Shown: piece after piece, positions 58,072-64,000 of the stretch
Position numbering within the stretch: position 1 is the first letter of the stretch
Layout of the letters: the number at the start of each line of letters is the position of its first letter
NCBI GenBank assembly: GCA_934561055.1
Contig: CAKTFN010000007.1
Span: 51,728-115,727 of the forward strand
Origin: an uncultured Eubacteriales bacterium
Lineage (GTDB): Bacteria; Bacillota; Clostridia; Oscillospirales; Acutalibacteraceae
Length of the DNA stretch: 64,000 nt
Reading direction: 5' to 3'
The notes under the pieces: model-generated
Database searches by the model: none
Seen by the model: the letters and a program-made list of their open reading frames with translations, nothing else
Told to the model about the DNA's origin: nothing
Translations under genes and position numbers: made by a program

Positions 58072-59235
58072 TCAAAGCTGTCTTGCAATTCTCGCAAAGC
58101 GGTAATCATCTTCATAACCGATTGCTCCGGATGAACGGTATACGCTCAAAACAAGCCCGACCGCAAGATAAAGGCTGACAACCGACGAACCGCCGGCGCT
58201 TATGAACGGAAGGGTGATTCCGATAACCGGAAGGAGCTTGAGACACATTCCGATATTGATTACAACCTGAGAGATGATCATGAACATCACGCCGTAGCAA
58301 AGCATTGAAGCGGCATAATTGTTTGACCTTTTTGCAACATAAATAATTCTGATTGCAAGAAGCGCAAAAAGCAAAAGCAAAACAAATGCGCCGACAAGCC
58401 CGGTTTCTTCGCAGATTACGGAAAAAATCATGTCGTTTGAGCTTTCGGGAACGGAGCCGCTTTGTGTATAAGGTCCGTTGAAAAGGCCGGTTCCGAAAAA
58501 GCCGCCTTCTCTTATTGCGTTGCTCGCCTGCTGCTGCTGATAAATTTCGTTCGGGTAAGACTGCGGGTCGATAAGAGCGAGGATTCGGTCACGCTGAATG
58601 TTGTCGAAAATCTTATACCAGACAACCGGAAGTGCCGCCCCGACAGCAACGATTCCGAGCGGAAAATAAATCCAATGCACTCCGCCGATGAACATCATTC
58701 CGACAAACATCATCATGAAAATGAGCGCCGAGCCCATGTCGCCCGTATAGACAACGAGGGCAATCGGAATCATTGCGTGAACGCAAAGGAAAAAAACGTT
58801 TTTAACGCTTGAAAGGTCGTTTTTCAGAACGCTCAAATGCTTTGAAAAGGTTATGATGAAGCCGATTTTCAAAATCTCCGACGGCTGAAGATAAAGCGTG
58901 CCGGTGATTTTCAGCCATGAACGTGCGTCTTCACGTCCGGAAGGCGTGACGCCGAACGGAATGAGCAAAAGCATCAAAAAAAGCGAACCCGCCGCAATAA
59001 TCGGCCAAAGCTTGATTATTATGTCATAGTCAACGAACGAGATTACCATGCAGGCAACAACTCCCAGTGCAAGCGCAAGAACCATAACCTTCGCATCTCT
59101 CGAAAGGAGCGCACCGTCGGAAGTCCTGTGGCTCGCCGAAGCGACCATCACCGTTCCGACAGCGGAAAGAACAAGACAAAGAAGCAAAAACAATTTATCG
59201 GTTTCTTTAACCGCTTTTTTAATTTTTTTATACAT
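58072..59235 (-). CDS. rodA: RodA/FtsW/SpoVE family peptidoglycan glycosyltransferase
   Basis: A 387-residue polytopic SEDS protein that polymerises glycan strands with a partner class B PBP. Ten helices are visible. Signature stretches are VGMMFIGGVHWIYFPLG (with a conserved Gly-rich loop), ESSNDMIFSVICEETGLVGA (SEDS motif) and ITLPFISAGGSSVVSLYLAVG at the C-terminus. The shorter length and the INIGMCLKLLPVIG stretch fit RodA for cell elongation; SpoVE or FtsW cannot be fully excluded. Promoter at 59307-59335. The EEP gene is 65 bases downstream. Confidence 0.9.
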   Translation of the reverse strand: MYKKIKKAVKETDKLFLLLCLVLSAVGTVMVASASHRTSDGALLSRDAKVMVLALALGVVACMVISFVDYDIIIKLWPIIAAGSLFLMLLLIPFGVTPSGREDARSWLKITGTLYLQPSEILKIGFIITFSKHLSVLKNDLSSVKNVFFLCVHAMIPIALVVYTGDMGSALIFMMMFVGMMFIGGVHWIYFPLGIVAVGAALPVVWYKIFDNIQRDRILALIDPQSYPNEIYQQQQASNAIREGGFFGTGLFNGPYTQSGSVPESSNDMIFSVICEETGLVGAFVLLLLFALLAIRIIYVAKRSNNYAASMLCYGVMFMIISQVVINIGMCLKLLPVIGITLPFISAGGSSVVSLYLAVGLVLSVYRSSGAIGYEDDYRFARIARQL

Positions 59236-59306
59236 AAAATCAGACCACGTCCCATTATTCTTTAATATTCTCCGCGCGTATCGCGGTTTTTGGAGTTTGA
59301 TAAATA

Positions 59307-59335
59307 ATTATATAATATTTTATCCGATATTTCAA
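59307..59335 (-). promoter_or_regulatory. Sigma-A promoter of rodA
   Basis: On the minus strand TTGAAA (59335-59330) and TATAAT (59312-59307) are separated by 17 bases. Confidence 0.75.
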
Positions 59336-59344
59336 GTGATTGCG

Positions 59345-59372
59345 TTGACTTCTCGCCGTTTTGTGATACAAT
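59345..59372 (+). promoter_or_regulatory. Sigma-A promoter of tsaE-tsaB-rpiB
   Basis: TTGACT (59345-59350) and TACAAT (59367-59372) are 16 bases apart with an extended TGTGA before the -10. Divergent from the rodA promoter. Confidence 0.7.
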
Positions 59373-59410
59373 ATATCGGTAAAACAAGATTTGATTTATG
59401 AGGTGTTTTT

Positions 59411-59857
59411 TTGTTTATCACAAAAACAAACAGCGTTGAAGAAACCGAAGAGCTTGCAAAAAAGGTTGCAAAAAAGCTTTCGACTCCCGTTGTCATCGCC
59501 TTTTTCGGCGGACTCGGAATGGGAAAAACCGCCTTCACAAGGGGACTTTCAAAGGGACTTGGCATTGACTGCGAGGTTACAAGCCCGACCTTTGCTCTCG
59601 TCCACGAATACCACGGAAAAAACGTTTCTCTTTATCATTTCGATATGTACAGGGTTGAAACGTGGGACGACCTTTATTCCTCCGGCTTTTTCGATTACTA
59701 CCGTGAAGGGGCGGTCATCGCAAGCGAATGGAGCGAAAACATCGAAAACGCCCTCCCGGAAAACACGCTTCGCATTTATATCGAACGGGGCGAAGAGGAC
59801 AATCAGCGCATTTTTAAATTTGAAGGATACGGTGAATATGAAAATTTTGTCTGTTGA
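59411..59857 (+). CDS. tsaE: tRNA t6A threonylcarbamoyladenosine biosynthesis ATPase TsaE
   Basis: P-loop ATPase that drives turnover of the TsaB-TsaD complex forming t6A37 in ANN-decoding tRNAs. The 148-residue protein has Walker A in FFGGLGMGKTAFTRGLSKG, ITSPTFALVHEYHGK and YHFDMYRVETWDDLYSSG with the Glu/Trp-type SEWSENI end. The start is a TTG at 59411 with GAGGTGTTTTTT before it, giving MFITKTNSVEETEELAKK. Its end overlaps tsaB by 20 bases. Confidence 0.94.
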   Translation: MFITKTNSVEETEELAKKVAKKLSTPVVIAFFGGLGMGKTAFTRGLSKGLGIDCEVTSPTFALVHEYHGKNVSLYHFDMYRVETWDDLYSSGFFDYYREGAVIASEWSENIENALPENTLRIYIERGEEDNQRIFKFEGYGEYENFVC

Positions 59858-60530
59858 CACAAGTGCGGTCTGCGCTTCGGTTGCGGTCACCGAAGGCGAA
59901 AGAATCATCAGCCTTTGCTCGACCAATGCAGGCCTCACCCACTCGAGAACGCTTCTTCCGATGATTGATTCGGCGCTCAAAAACTCCGAAACCGAGCTTT
60001 CGGACATTGACTTTTTTGCCTGCAGCGCAGGTCCCGGCTCTTTCACCGGAATCAGAATCGGCATTGCCGCAGTCAAGGGTCTTGCGGACGGAACGGGGAA
60101 AAAATGCCTTTCCGTTTCAACGCTCGAAGCTCTTGCCTATAACCTTCTCGGACAAGACGTAATCGCCTGTTCGGTTATGGACGCAAGGTGCAATCAGGTA
60201 TACTGTGCGATTTTTGACGTTTGCGAAAACGAAGTCAAAAGGCTCACGGAAGACGAGGCGATTAAAATCGACGACCTCAAAGAAAAGCTTTCCGGTTTTG
60301 AGAAAAAAATTGTTTTTGTCGGTGACGGAGCCGAAATTTGCGAAAAAGCACTCGGTTATCGTGCCGCCGCGGCTCTCACAAGGTTTCAAAACGGCGCAAG
60401 CGTCGGAATCTGCGCTTTCCGCAATTTCAGCGAAGAAAAGCTTCTTTCGGCAGCACAGCTTATGCCGGTTTATCTCAGACTTCCGCAGGCGGAAAGAGAA
60501 CTCAGAGCAAAAAAGCTCAACAACAAATAA
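59838..60530 (+). CDS. tsaB: tRNA t6A biosynthesis protein TsaB
   Basis: ASKHA-fold scaffold that pairs with TsaD for tRNA A37 threonylcarbamoylation. The 230-residue protein begins MKILSVDTSAVCASVAVTEG and shows HSRTLLPMIDSAL, the diagnostic CSAGPGSFTGIRIGIAAVKG and VMDARCNQVYCAIF. C-terminal MPVYLRLPQAERELRAKK is typical. The ATG at 59838 lies inside tsaE and follows GGATACGGTGAAT. tsaD and rimI are not in this window. Confidence 0.95.
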   Translation: MKILSVDTSAVCASVAVTEGERIISLCSTNAGLTHSRTLLPMIDSALKNSETELSDIDFFACSAGPGSFTGIRIGIAAVKGLADGTGKKCLSVSTLEALAYNLLGQDVIACSVMDARCNQVYCAIFDVCENEVKRLTEDEAIKIDDLKEKLSGFEKKIVFVGDGAEICEKALGYRAAAALTRFQNGASVGICAFRNFSEEKLLSAAQLMPVYLRLPQAERELRAKKLNNK

Positions 60531-60582
60531 TAAAAAAGCTGCATAAAATCAGCACAAAATATAATTTAAGGAGTTTTTTAAA

Positions 60583-61032
60583 ATGATAGCAATCGGAGCA
60601 GACCACGGCGGATTCCTTCTCAAAGAGGAAATAAAAAAGCATTTTGACGAAAAAGGAATCGAATACAAGGACTTCGGAACATACTCAACCGATTCGGTCG
60701 ATTACGCAAAAATCGCATACATGGTTTGCAAAAGCGTAACAAACGGCGAAAGCGAAAAGGCAATTCTCTGCTGCGGAACCGGAATCGGAATTTCAATGGC
60801 GGCGAACAAAGTTAAGGGTATTCGTGCGGCCTGCTGTTCGGACTGGTTCAGTGCAAAATATACAAGGCTTCACAACGACGCAAACGCCCTCTGCCTCGGC
60901 GGAAGGGTTGTCGGCGCCGGACTTGCGATTGAAATGGTTGACGTTTTCCTTTCAACCGAGTTTGAAGGCGGAAGGCATCAGCGCAGAGTTGACCAGATCA
61001 CCGCAATCGAGAACGGAACGTTTGAAGAATAA
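60583..61032 (+). CDS. rpiB: Ribose-5-phosphate isomerase B
   Basis: RpiB/LacAB-family isomerase interconverting ribose-5-P and ribulose-5-P. The 149-residue protein shows IAIGADHGGFLLKEEIKKH, LCCGTGIGISMAANKVKGIRAA (with the catalytic Cys in CCGTG) and HNDANALCLGGRVVG. ATG follows AAGGAGTTTTTTAAA, 52 bases after tsaB. Allose or lactose isomerase use is less likely because no sugar operon accompanies it. Confidence 0.95.
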   Translation: MIAIGADHGGFLLKEEIKKHFDEKGIEYKDFGTYSTDSVDYAKIAYMVCKSVTNGESEKAILCCGTGIGISMAANKVKGIRAACCSDWFSAKYTRLHNDANALCLGGRVVGAGLAIEMVDVFLSTEFEGGRHQRRVDQITAIENGTFEE

Positions 61033-61047
61033 TCAAAAACAAAACAA

Positions 61048-61082
61048 TAAAAATCCCGACCGTTTTCGGCCGGGATTTTTTG
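61048..61082. terminator. Bidirectional terminator between rpiB and the P-type ATPase
   Basis: AAATCCCGACCG pairs with CGGCCGGGATTT, with a TTTT loop and T tracts on both strands. It serves two convergent genes. Confidence 0.85.
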
Positions 61083-61092
61083 TTTATATAAC

Positions 61093-62970
61093 TCATTTTT
61101 TCAATTTCAGCGCCCTCGTTGCATTGAGAACGGCGATGACCATTACGCCGACGTCGGCAAAAATCGCCCACCACATATTCACCTTTCCGATTGCGCCGAG
61201 AACAAGGCAAACGGCTTTGATCAAAAGTGCGAAGGTAATGTTCTCTTTAACGATTTTGAGCGTTCTGATTGAAATTTTTGAAGCCAGCGGAATCTTCGCC
61301 GGGTCGTCATCCATAAGAACGATGTCAGCCGCTTCGATTGCGGCGTCCGAACCGAGTGCACCCATTGCAATACCGATATCCGCTCTTGAAAGAACAGGTG
61401 CGTCATTAATTCCGTCTCCGACGAAAACAAGCTTTTCCTTTTCGCCCTTTTCGTCAAGAAGCTTTTCAACTTCGGTAACTTTATCCGCCGGAAGAAGCTG
61501 AGCACGGTATTCATCAAGACCGATTTCTTTTGCAACACGGGCGGCGGTTTTCTCCGAGTCACCCGTGAGCATGACGGTCTTTTTGATTTTGTTTTCCTTG
61601 AGTTTTTTGATTGCTTCCTTTGAAGTCGGTTTAACGACGTCGGAAATTACGATGCAGCCGGCATATTTTCCGTCAACGGCAACATAGACAACCGTTCCCT
61701 CATCGTGAAGCACGGATACGCTTACGCCTTCTTTATTCATAAGCTTGATGTTTCCGGCAAGAACGTTCTTTCCGTCAACAACAGCCGAAACGCCGTGGCC
61801 GGAAATTTCCTTAATATCGGAAACCTTTGTTCTGTCAATATCCTTGCCGAAAACCTTTTTAAGGCTTACACTGATCGGATGACTTGAACCGCTTTCGGCA
61901 TAAGCGGCGTAATAAAGAAGCTCATCGTTTGAAAAACCCTCGGAAGGATAAGTCCCGGTAACTTCAAAAACGCCTTTTGTGAGCGTTCCGGTTTTGTCAA
62001 AAACAATATACTTTGCATCCGAAAGGGCTTCAAGATAGTTTGAACCCTTGACAAGAATTCCGTTGCTTGAAGCACAGCCGATTCCGGCAAAAAAGCTCAG
62101 CGGAATTGAAATTACGAGCGCACACGGACAGCTGATTACAAGGAAGGTCAGTGCCCTCGTTATCCATTCGCCCCACAGCGGAGCGCTTCCGGTTATAAGT
62201 TTAAAAACCGGAGGAAGAATTGCAAGAGCGAGTGCACCGATGCAAACGACCGGAGTATAATACTTTGCAAATTTTGTGATAAAGTTTTCCGACCTCGACT
62301 TTTTCATGCTTGAGTTTTCAACAAGGTCAAGTATTTTTGAAACGGTCGATTCGCCGAATTCCTTCGTTGTTTTGATTTTGATTGAGCCGGAAAGGTTGAT
62401 GCAGCCGCTGATGACATCATCGCCCGCCTTTGCGCTTCTCGGAACGCTTTCGCCGGTGAGAGCGCTCGTGTCAAGCGTTGTTTCGCCCAAAAGAATCACG
62501 CCGTCGATCGGAACCTTTTCTCCGGGATTGACGATGATTTCCGTTCCCGTTTCAACATCGTCGGGATCAACCCGAGTGAGCTTTCCGTCAACTTCAACGT
62601 TTGCATAATCGGGACGGATATCCATAAGATCGGTAATGTTCTTTCTGCTTTTTCCGACGGCAACGCTCTGAAAAAGCTCACCGATCTGATAAAAGAGCAT
62701 TACCGCAACGCCCTCTCTGAAATCACCGAGACCTATCGCTCCGACCGTTGCAACGGCCATGAGAAAGTTTTCGTCAAAAATTTGACCCTTGAAAATTCCT
62801 TTGACCGCCTTTTTGAGAATATCGTAACCGATAACGGCGTAGGGAACCAGATACAAAACCGCCTGAATCCATTTGCCGACCTCAACGAACCTAAAAAGAA
62901 CCGTCAGCGCAACAACAAGAACGGCAGAAACAATAATTCTGACCAGAACCTTCTTTTGCTTCTTATTCAT
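61093..62970 (-). CDS. Heavy-metal P1B-type ATPase (Zn/Cd/Pb class) lacking its N-terminal HMA domain
   Basis: A 625-residue efflux pump of the ZntA/CadA class. Visible motifs: TGES in DTSALTGESVPRSAK, the ion-binding CPC in ISCPCALVISIP, the phosphorylated Asp in FDKTGTLTKG, HP locus SGSSHPISVSL and GDGINDAPVLSRADIGIAMG. Eight helices fit. The protein starts directly at the first helices and lacks the usual N-terminal CxxC metal-binding domain, which is encoded separately just upstream. CPC with a C-terminal Lys/Asp region favours Zn, Cd or Pb over Cu. ATG follows GGGAGTGTTGTT. Confidence 0.93.
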   Translation of the reverse strand: MNKKQKKVLVRIIVSAVLVVALTVLFRFVEVGKWIQAVLYLVPYAVIGYDILKKAVKGIFKGQIFDENFLMAVATVGAIGLGDFREGVAVMLFYQIGELFQSVAVGKSRKNITDLMDIRPDYANVEVDGKLTRVDPDDVETGTEIIVNPGEKVPIDGVILLGETTLDTSALTGESVPRSAKAGDDVISGCINLSGSIKIKTTKEFGESTVSKILDLVENSSMKKSRSENFITKFAKYYTPVVCIGALALAILPPVFKLITGSAPLWGEWITRALTFLVISCPCALVISIPLSFFAGIGCASSNGILVKGSNYLEALSDAKYIVFDKTGTLTKGVFEVTGTYPSEGFSNDELLYYAAYAESGSSHPISVSLKKVFGKDIDRTKVSDIKEISGHGVSAVVDGKNVLAGNIKLMNKEGVSVSVLHDEGTVVYVAVDGKYAGCIVISDVVKPTSKEAIKKLKENKIKKTVMLTGDSEKTAARVAKEIGLDEYRAQLLPADKVTEVEKLLDEKGEKEKLVFVGDGINDAPVLSRADIGIAMGALGSDAAIEAADIVLMDDDPAKIPLASKISIRTLKIVKENITFALLIKAVCLVLGAIGKVNMWWAIFADVGVMVIAVLNATRALKLKK

Positions 62971-63005
62971 AACAACACTCCCATGAAAAAATCTTTGAGG
63001 TTTTA

Positions 63006-63224
63006 TCAGATATAAATTTCGCAGTCATCCTCAACTTTTTTGCAGTTTTTTACAACTGTTTTCATTGTTTTTTCAATGTCTGCTCCTTCCTCAAACTCAA
63101 CCTTCATTTTTTGAGCCATGAAGGAAATTACGACGGAGGAAACGCCTTCGGTCTTTGCGGCGGCCTCTTCCATTTTTGCGGCACAGTTCGCACAGTCAAC
63201 GTCAATAGCATAAGTCTTTTTCAT
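63006..63224 (-). CDS. Free-standing HMA metallochaperone
   Basis: A 72-residue ferredoxin-like heavy-metal-associated domain, MKKTYAIDVDCANCAAKMEEA, with the metal-binding CxxC (DCANC) and FMAQKMKVEFEEGADIEK. It probably delivers metal to the ATPase or acts as its detached N-terminal domain. The start at 63224 follows AAAGGGGATTGCTTAT; the longer open frame covers the promoter and is not coding. It is 35 bases before the ATPase gene and under the promoter at 63304-63333. Confidence 0.93.
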   Translation of the reverse strand: MKKTYAIDVDCANCAAKMEEAAAKTEGVSSVVISFMAQKMKVEFEEGADIEKTMKTVVKNCKKVEDDCEIYI

Positions 63225-63277
63225 ATAAGCAATCCCCTTTGAAAAAAGTTTTGGAAGCGGATGAACGGCCGAACGAT

Positions 63278-63333
63278 TGAACAACTGTTCATCTGTTGTC
63301 TGTATTATAGTTGAACAGTCACTCAATTGTCAA
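63278..63333 (-). promoter_or_regulatory. Promoter with ArsR/SmtB-like operators for the HMA-ATPase unit
   Basis: On the minus strand TTGACA (63333-63328) and TATAAT (63309-63304) are 18 bases apart. A perfect dyad TGAACA-AC-TGTTCA (63278-63291) lies just downstream of the expected start, and a related half-conserved site TGAGTGACTGTTCA (63325-63312) lies in the spacer. TGAACA-N2-TGTTCA resembles sites of CzrA/SmtB-type metal repressors. The repressor gene is not in the window. Confidence 0.65.
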
Positions 63334-63421
63334 GTGTTTTTTGAAAAAACTTTCAAAAAATTTTTATTCCTGTCTTTTCCCGGAAAAATCTTCCGTAATA
63401 AGACAAAAGTTGACAATTCTC

Positions 63422-63450
63422 TTGACTGATTTAAAAGTTTTCTGTATAAT
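63422..63450 (+). promoter_or_regulatory. Sigma-A promoter of the membrane cassette at 63501
   Basis: TTGACT (63422-63427) and TATAAT (63445-63450) are 17 bases apart, 51 bases before the first start codon. Divergent from the HMA-ATPase promoter, with about 90 bases between them. Confidence 0.85.
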
Positions 63451-63500
63451 ATATTAACAGATTAAAAAACACTGTAACAATTTTTTCGGAGGTAAAAATA

Positions 63501-63920
63501 ATGGCTTGTTTTGTTGTTCCCGCCGCCGAAGCAATCGTTGCGTCGGTTGCGATCGGTGTTCTTCATTCAAGAGCAAAAAAAACTGAAACAATCAAATTTT
63601 CAAATTCTGAAACCGCTTTTGAAAACGAGAATAAAACCCCGTTTTACAAAAAGCTCAAGTGGCTTGCCAACCTTCTTTGGGGCGGTTCTTTCCTTCTTGC
63701 GTTTGAACATCTCTGGCACGGCGAAATTGTTCCGTACTTCCCGTTCCTAACCGCTGCGGCCAATCCTTCCGATGCGGCGCAAATGCTTCACGAAATGGCA
63801 ACGGTCGGCGTAATGATGGCTGTTGCAGTCACTGTCATTTGGCTCCTCATGGTTGCGGTTTCGACCGTAATTGAAAAGCAGAGCCTCAAAACGGCAAAAA
63901 GCGCAAAAGAGGAGATTTAA
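63501..63920 (+). CDS. Conserved membrane protein of unknown function, first gene of a cassette
   Basis: A 139-residue protein beginning MACFVVPAAEAIVASVAIG (an amphipathic or membrane segment), a charged linker, then LKWLANLLWGGSFLLAFEHLW with HGE, IVPYFPFLTAA, and a last helix VGVMMAVAVTVIWLLMVAVS. The His/Glu-containing FEHLWHGE stretch could bind metal or a cofactor. I recall similar uncharacterised proteins in Clostridia paired with a second small membrane protein, but no function is known to me. ATG follows CGGAGGTAAAAATA. The next gene starts 4 bases after its stop. Confidence 0.65.
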   Translation: MACFVVPAAEAIVASVAIGVLHSRAKKTETIKFSNSETAFENENKTPFYKKLKWLANLLWGGSFLLAFEHLWHGEIVPYFPFLTAAANPSDAAQMLHEMATVGVMMAVAVTVIWLLMVAVSTVIEKQSLKTAKSAKEEI

Positions 63921-63923
63921 CCC

Positions 63924-64000
63924 ATGACGCTCCTTGTTACCGTTTTTGCTGCCGTGATTTCAACCGCACTTTGGTACAAAGGCCTTCCGAAGAACGAAAT
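63924..64000 (+). CDS. Second membrane protein of the cassette (cut by right edge)
   Basis: Only the first 25 codons are visible: MTLLVTVFAAVISTALWYKG and a few more. The ATG follows AGAGGAGATTTAACCC, and the segment is a membrane helix. It is tightly packed behind the previous gene, so the two are an operon. Identity unknown. Confidence 0.6.
   Translation, partial: MTLLVTVFAAVISTALWYKGLPKNE

Noticed and set aside
59391..59837. N-terminal extension of tsaB across tsaE
   Set aside because: It is the off-frame reading of tsaE; TsaB begins at MKILSVDTS, the family start.
1..64000. CRISPR arrays, tRNA or rRNA genes, insertion sequences and prophage
   Set aside because: I saw no regularly spaced repeats, no tRNA cloverleaf or rRNA segment, and no transposase, integrase or phage genes in any region.

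Overview
The window looks like chromosomal DNA of an endospore-lineage Firmicute, most likely a Clostridia/Oscillospiraceae-type gut anaerobe. This rests on the spoIIGA-sigE pair, T-box leaders in front of alaS and pheST, an L20-type leader before infC-rpmI-rplT, trmFO, a free-standing ribosomal protein S21 gene, AGGAGG-type ribosome binding sites, and the FtsY/SMC/RNase III/radical SAM block typical of Clostridia. I see no rRNA, tRNA, CRISPR, phage or insertion sequence. The window is mostly core genome with a few small accessory spots.

Layout. 1-5504 (minus): a MATE exporter cut by the left edge, a GPH-type sugar/cation symporter, and a TrkA-TrkH potassium uptake pair. 5750-8170 (plus): a GH31 glycosidase as a single unit. 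8297-11874 (minus): a YdcF/SanA-like protein, prmA, and a GH13 amylase-like enzyme directly upstream of prmA. 11966-12490 (plus): a DUF4830-like anchored protein, tail to tail with hflX. 12487-15091 (minus): hflX, an M24 aminopeptidase and rpsU. 15254-32220 (minus): a nearly gapless housekeeping run, in transcription order rRNA/tRNA methyltransferase, dprA, topA, trmFO, rnc, radical SAM, smc, ftsY, rdgB, yhbY, nadD-yqeK fusion, rsfS, leuS. 32293-33624 (minus): infC-rpmI-rplT with promoter and attenuator. 33663-37138 (minus): secreted metallophosphoesterase, membrane-anchored MBL hydrolase, SulP-like membrane protein. 37374-39577 (minus): a conserved hypothetical, then sigE and spoIIGA. 39661-39880 (plus): a complete miniature transcription unit for a 30-residue amphipathic peptide. 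39891-46740 (minus): SGNH hydrolase, a ComEC protein without its hydrolase domain, apt, a HIT protein, an exported hypothetical and alaS. 47302-48765 (plus): an APC amino-acid permease. 48834-52884 (minus): an orphan MazF-type toxin, a lipoprotein, a two-domain SGNH esterase and nnrDE. 53010-57045 (plus): T-box, pheS, pheT and a small zinc-ribbon protein. 57089-59235 (minus): a secreted EEP nuclease/phosphodiesterase and RodA. 59411-61032 (plus): tsaE, tsaB, rpiB. 61093-63224 (minus): a metal P-type ATPase and a separate HMA metallochaperone. 63501-end (plus): the first genes of an uncharacterised membrane cassette.

The genes mostly serve translation (aminoacyl-tRNA synthetases, ribosomal proteins, tRNA and rRNA modification, ribosome silencing), chromosome maintenance (SMC, TopA, DprA, ComEC), protein targeting, cell shape, sporulation entry, and transport of ions, metals and sugars.

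The most interesting points for follow-up are: the 30-residue Phe-rich amphipathic peptide with its own promoter and terminator, together with a similar Phe-rich tail on the secreted metallophosphoesterase; the membrane cassette that starts at 63501; the reduced SulP-like protein coupled to an MBL hydrolase under a promoter carrying a perfect inverted repeat; a MerR-type operator in front of the MATE exporter; a split P-type ATPase/HMA unit with an ArsR/SmtB-like operator; and a probable AUC start codon for infC.
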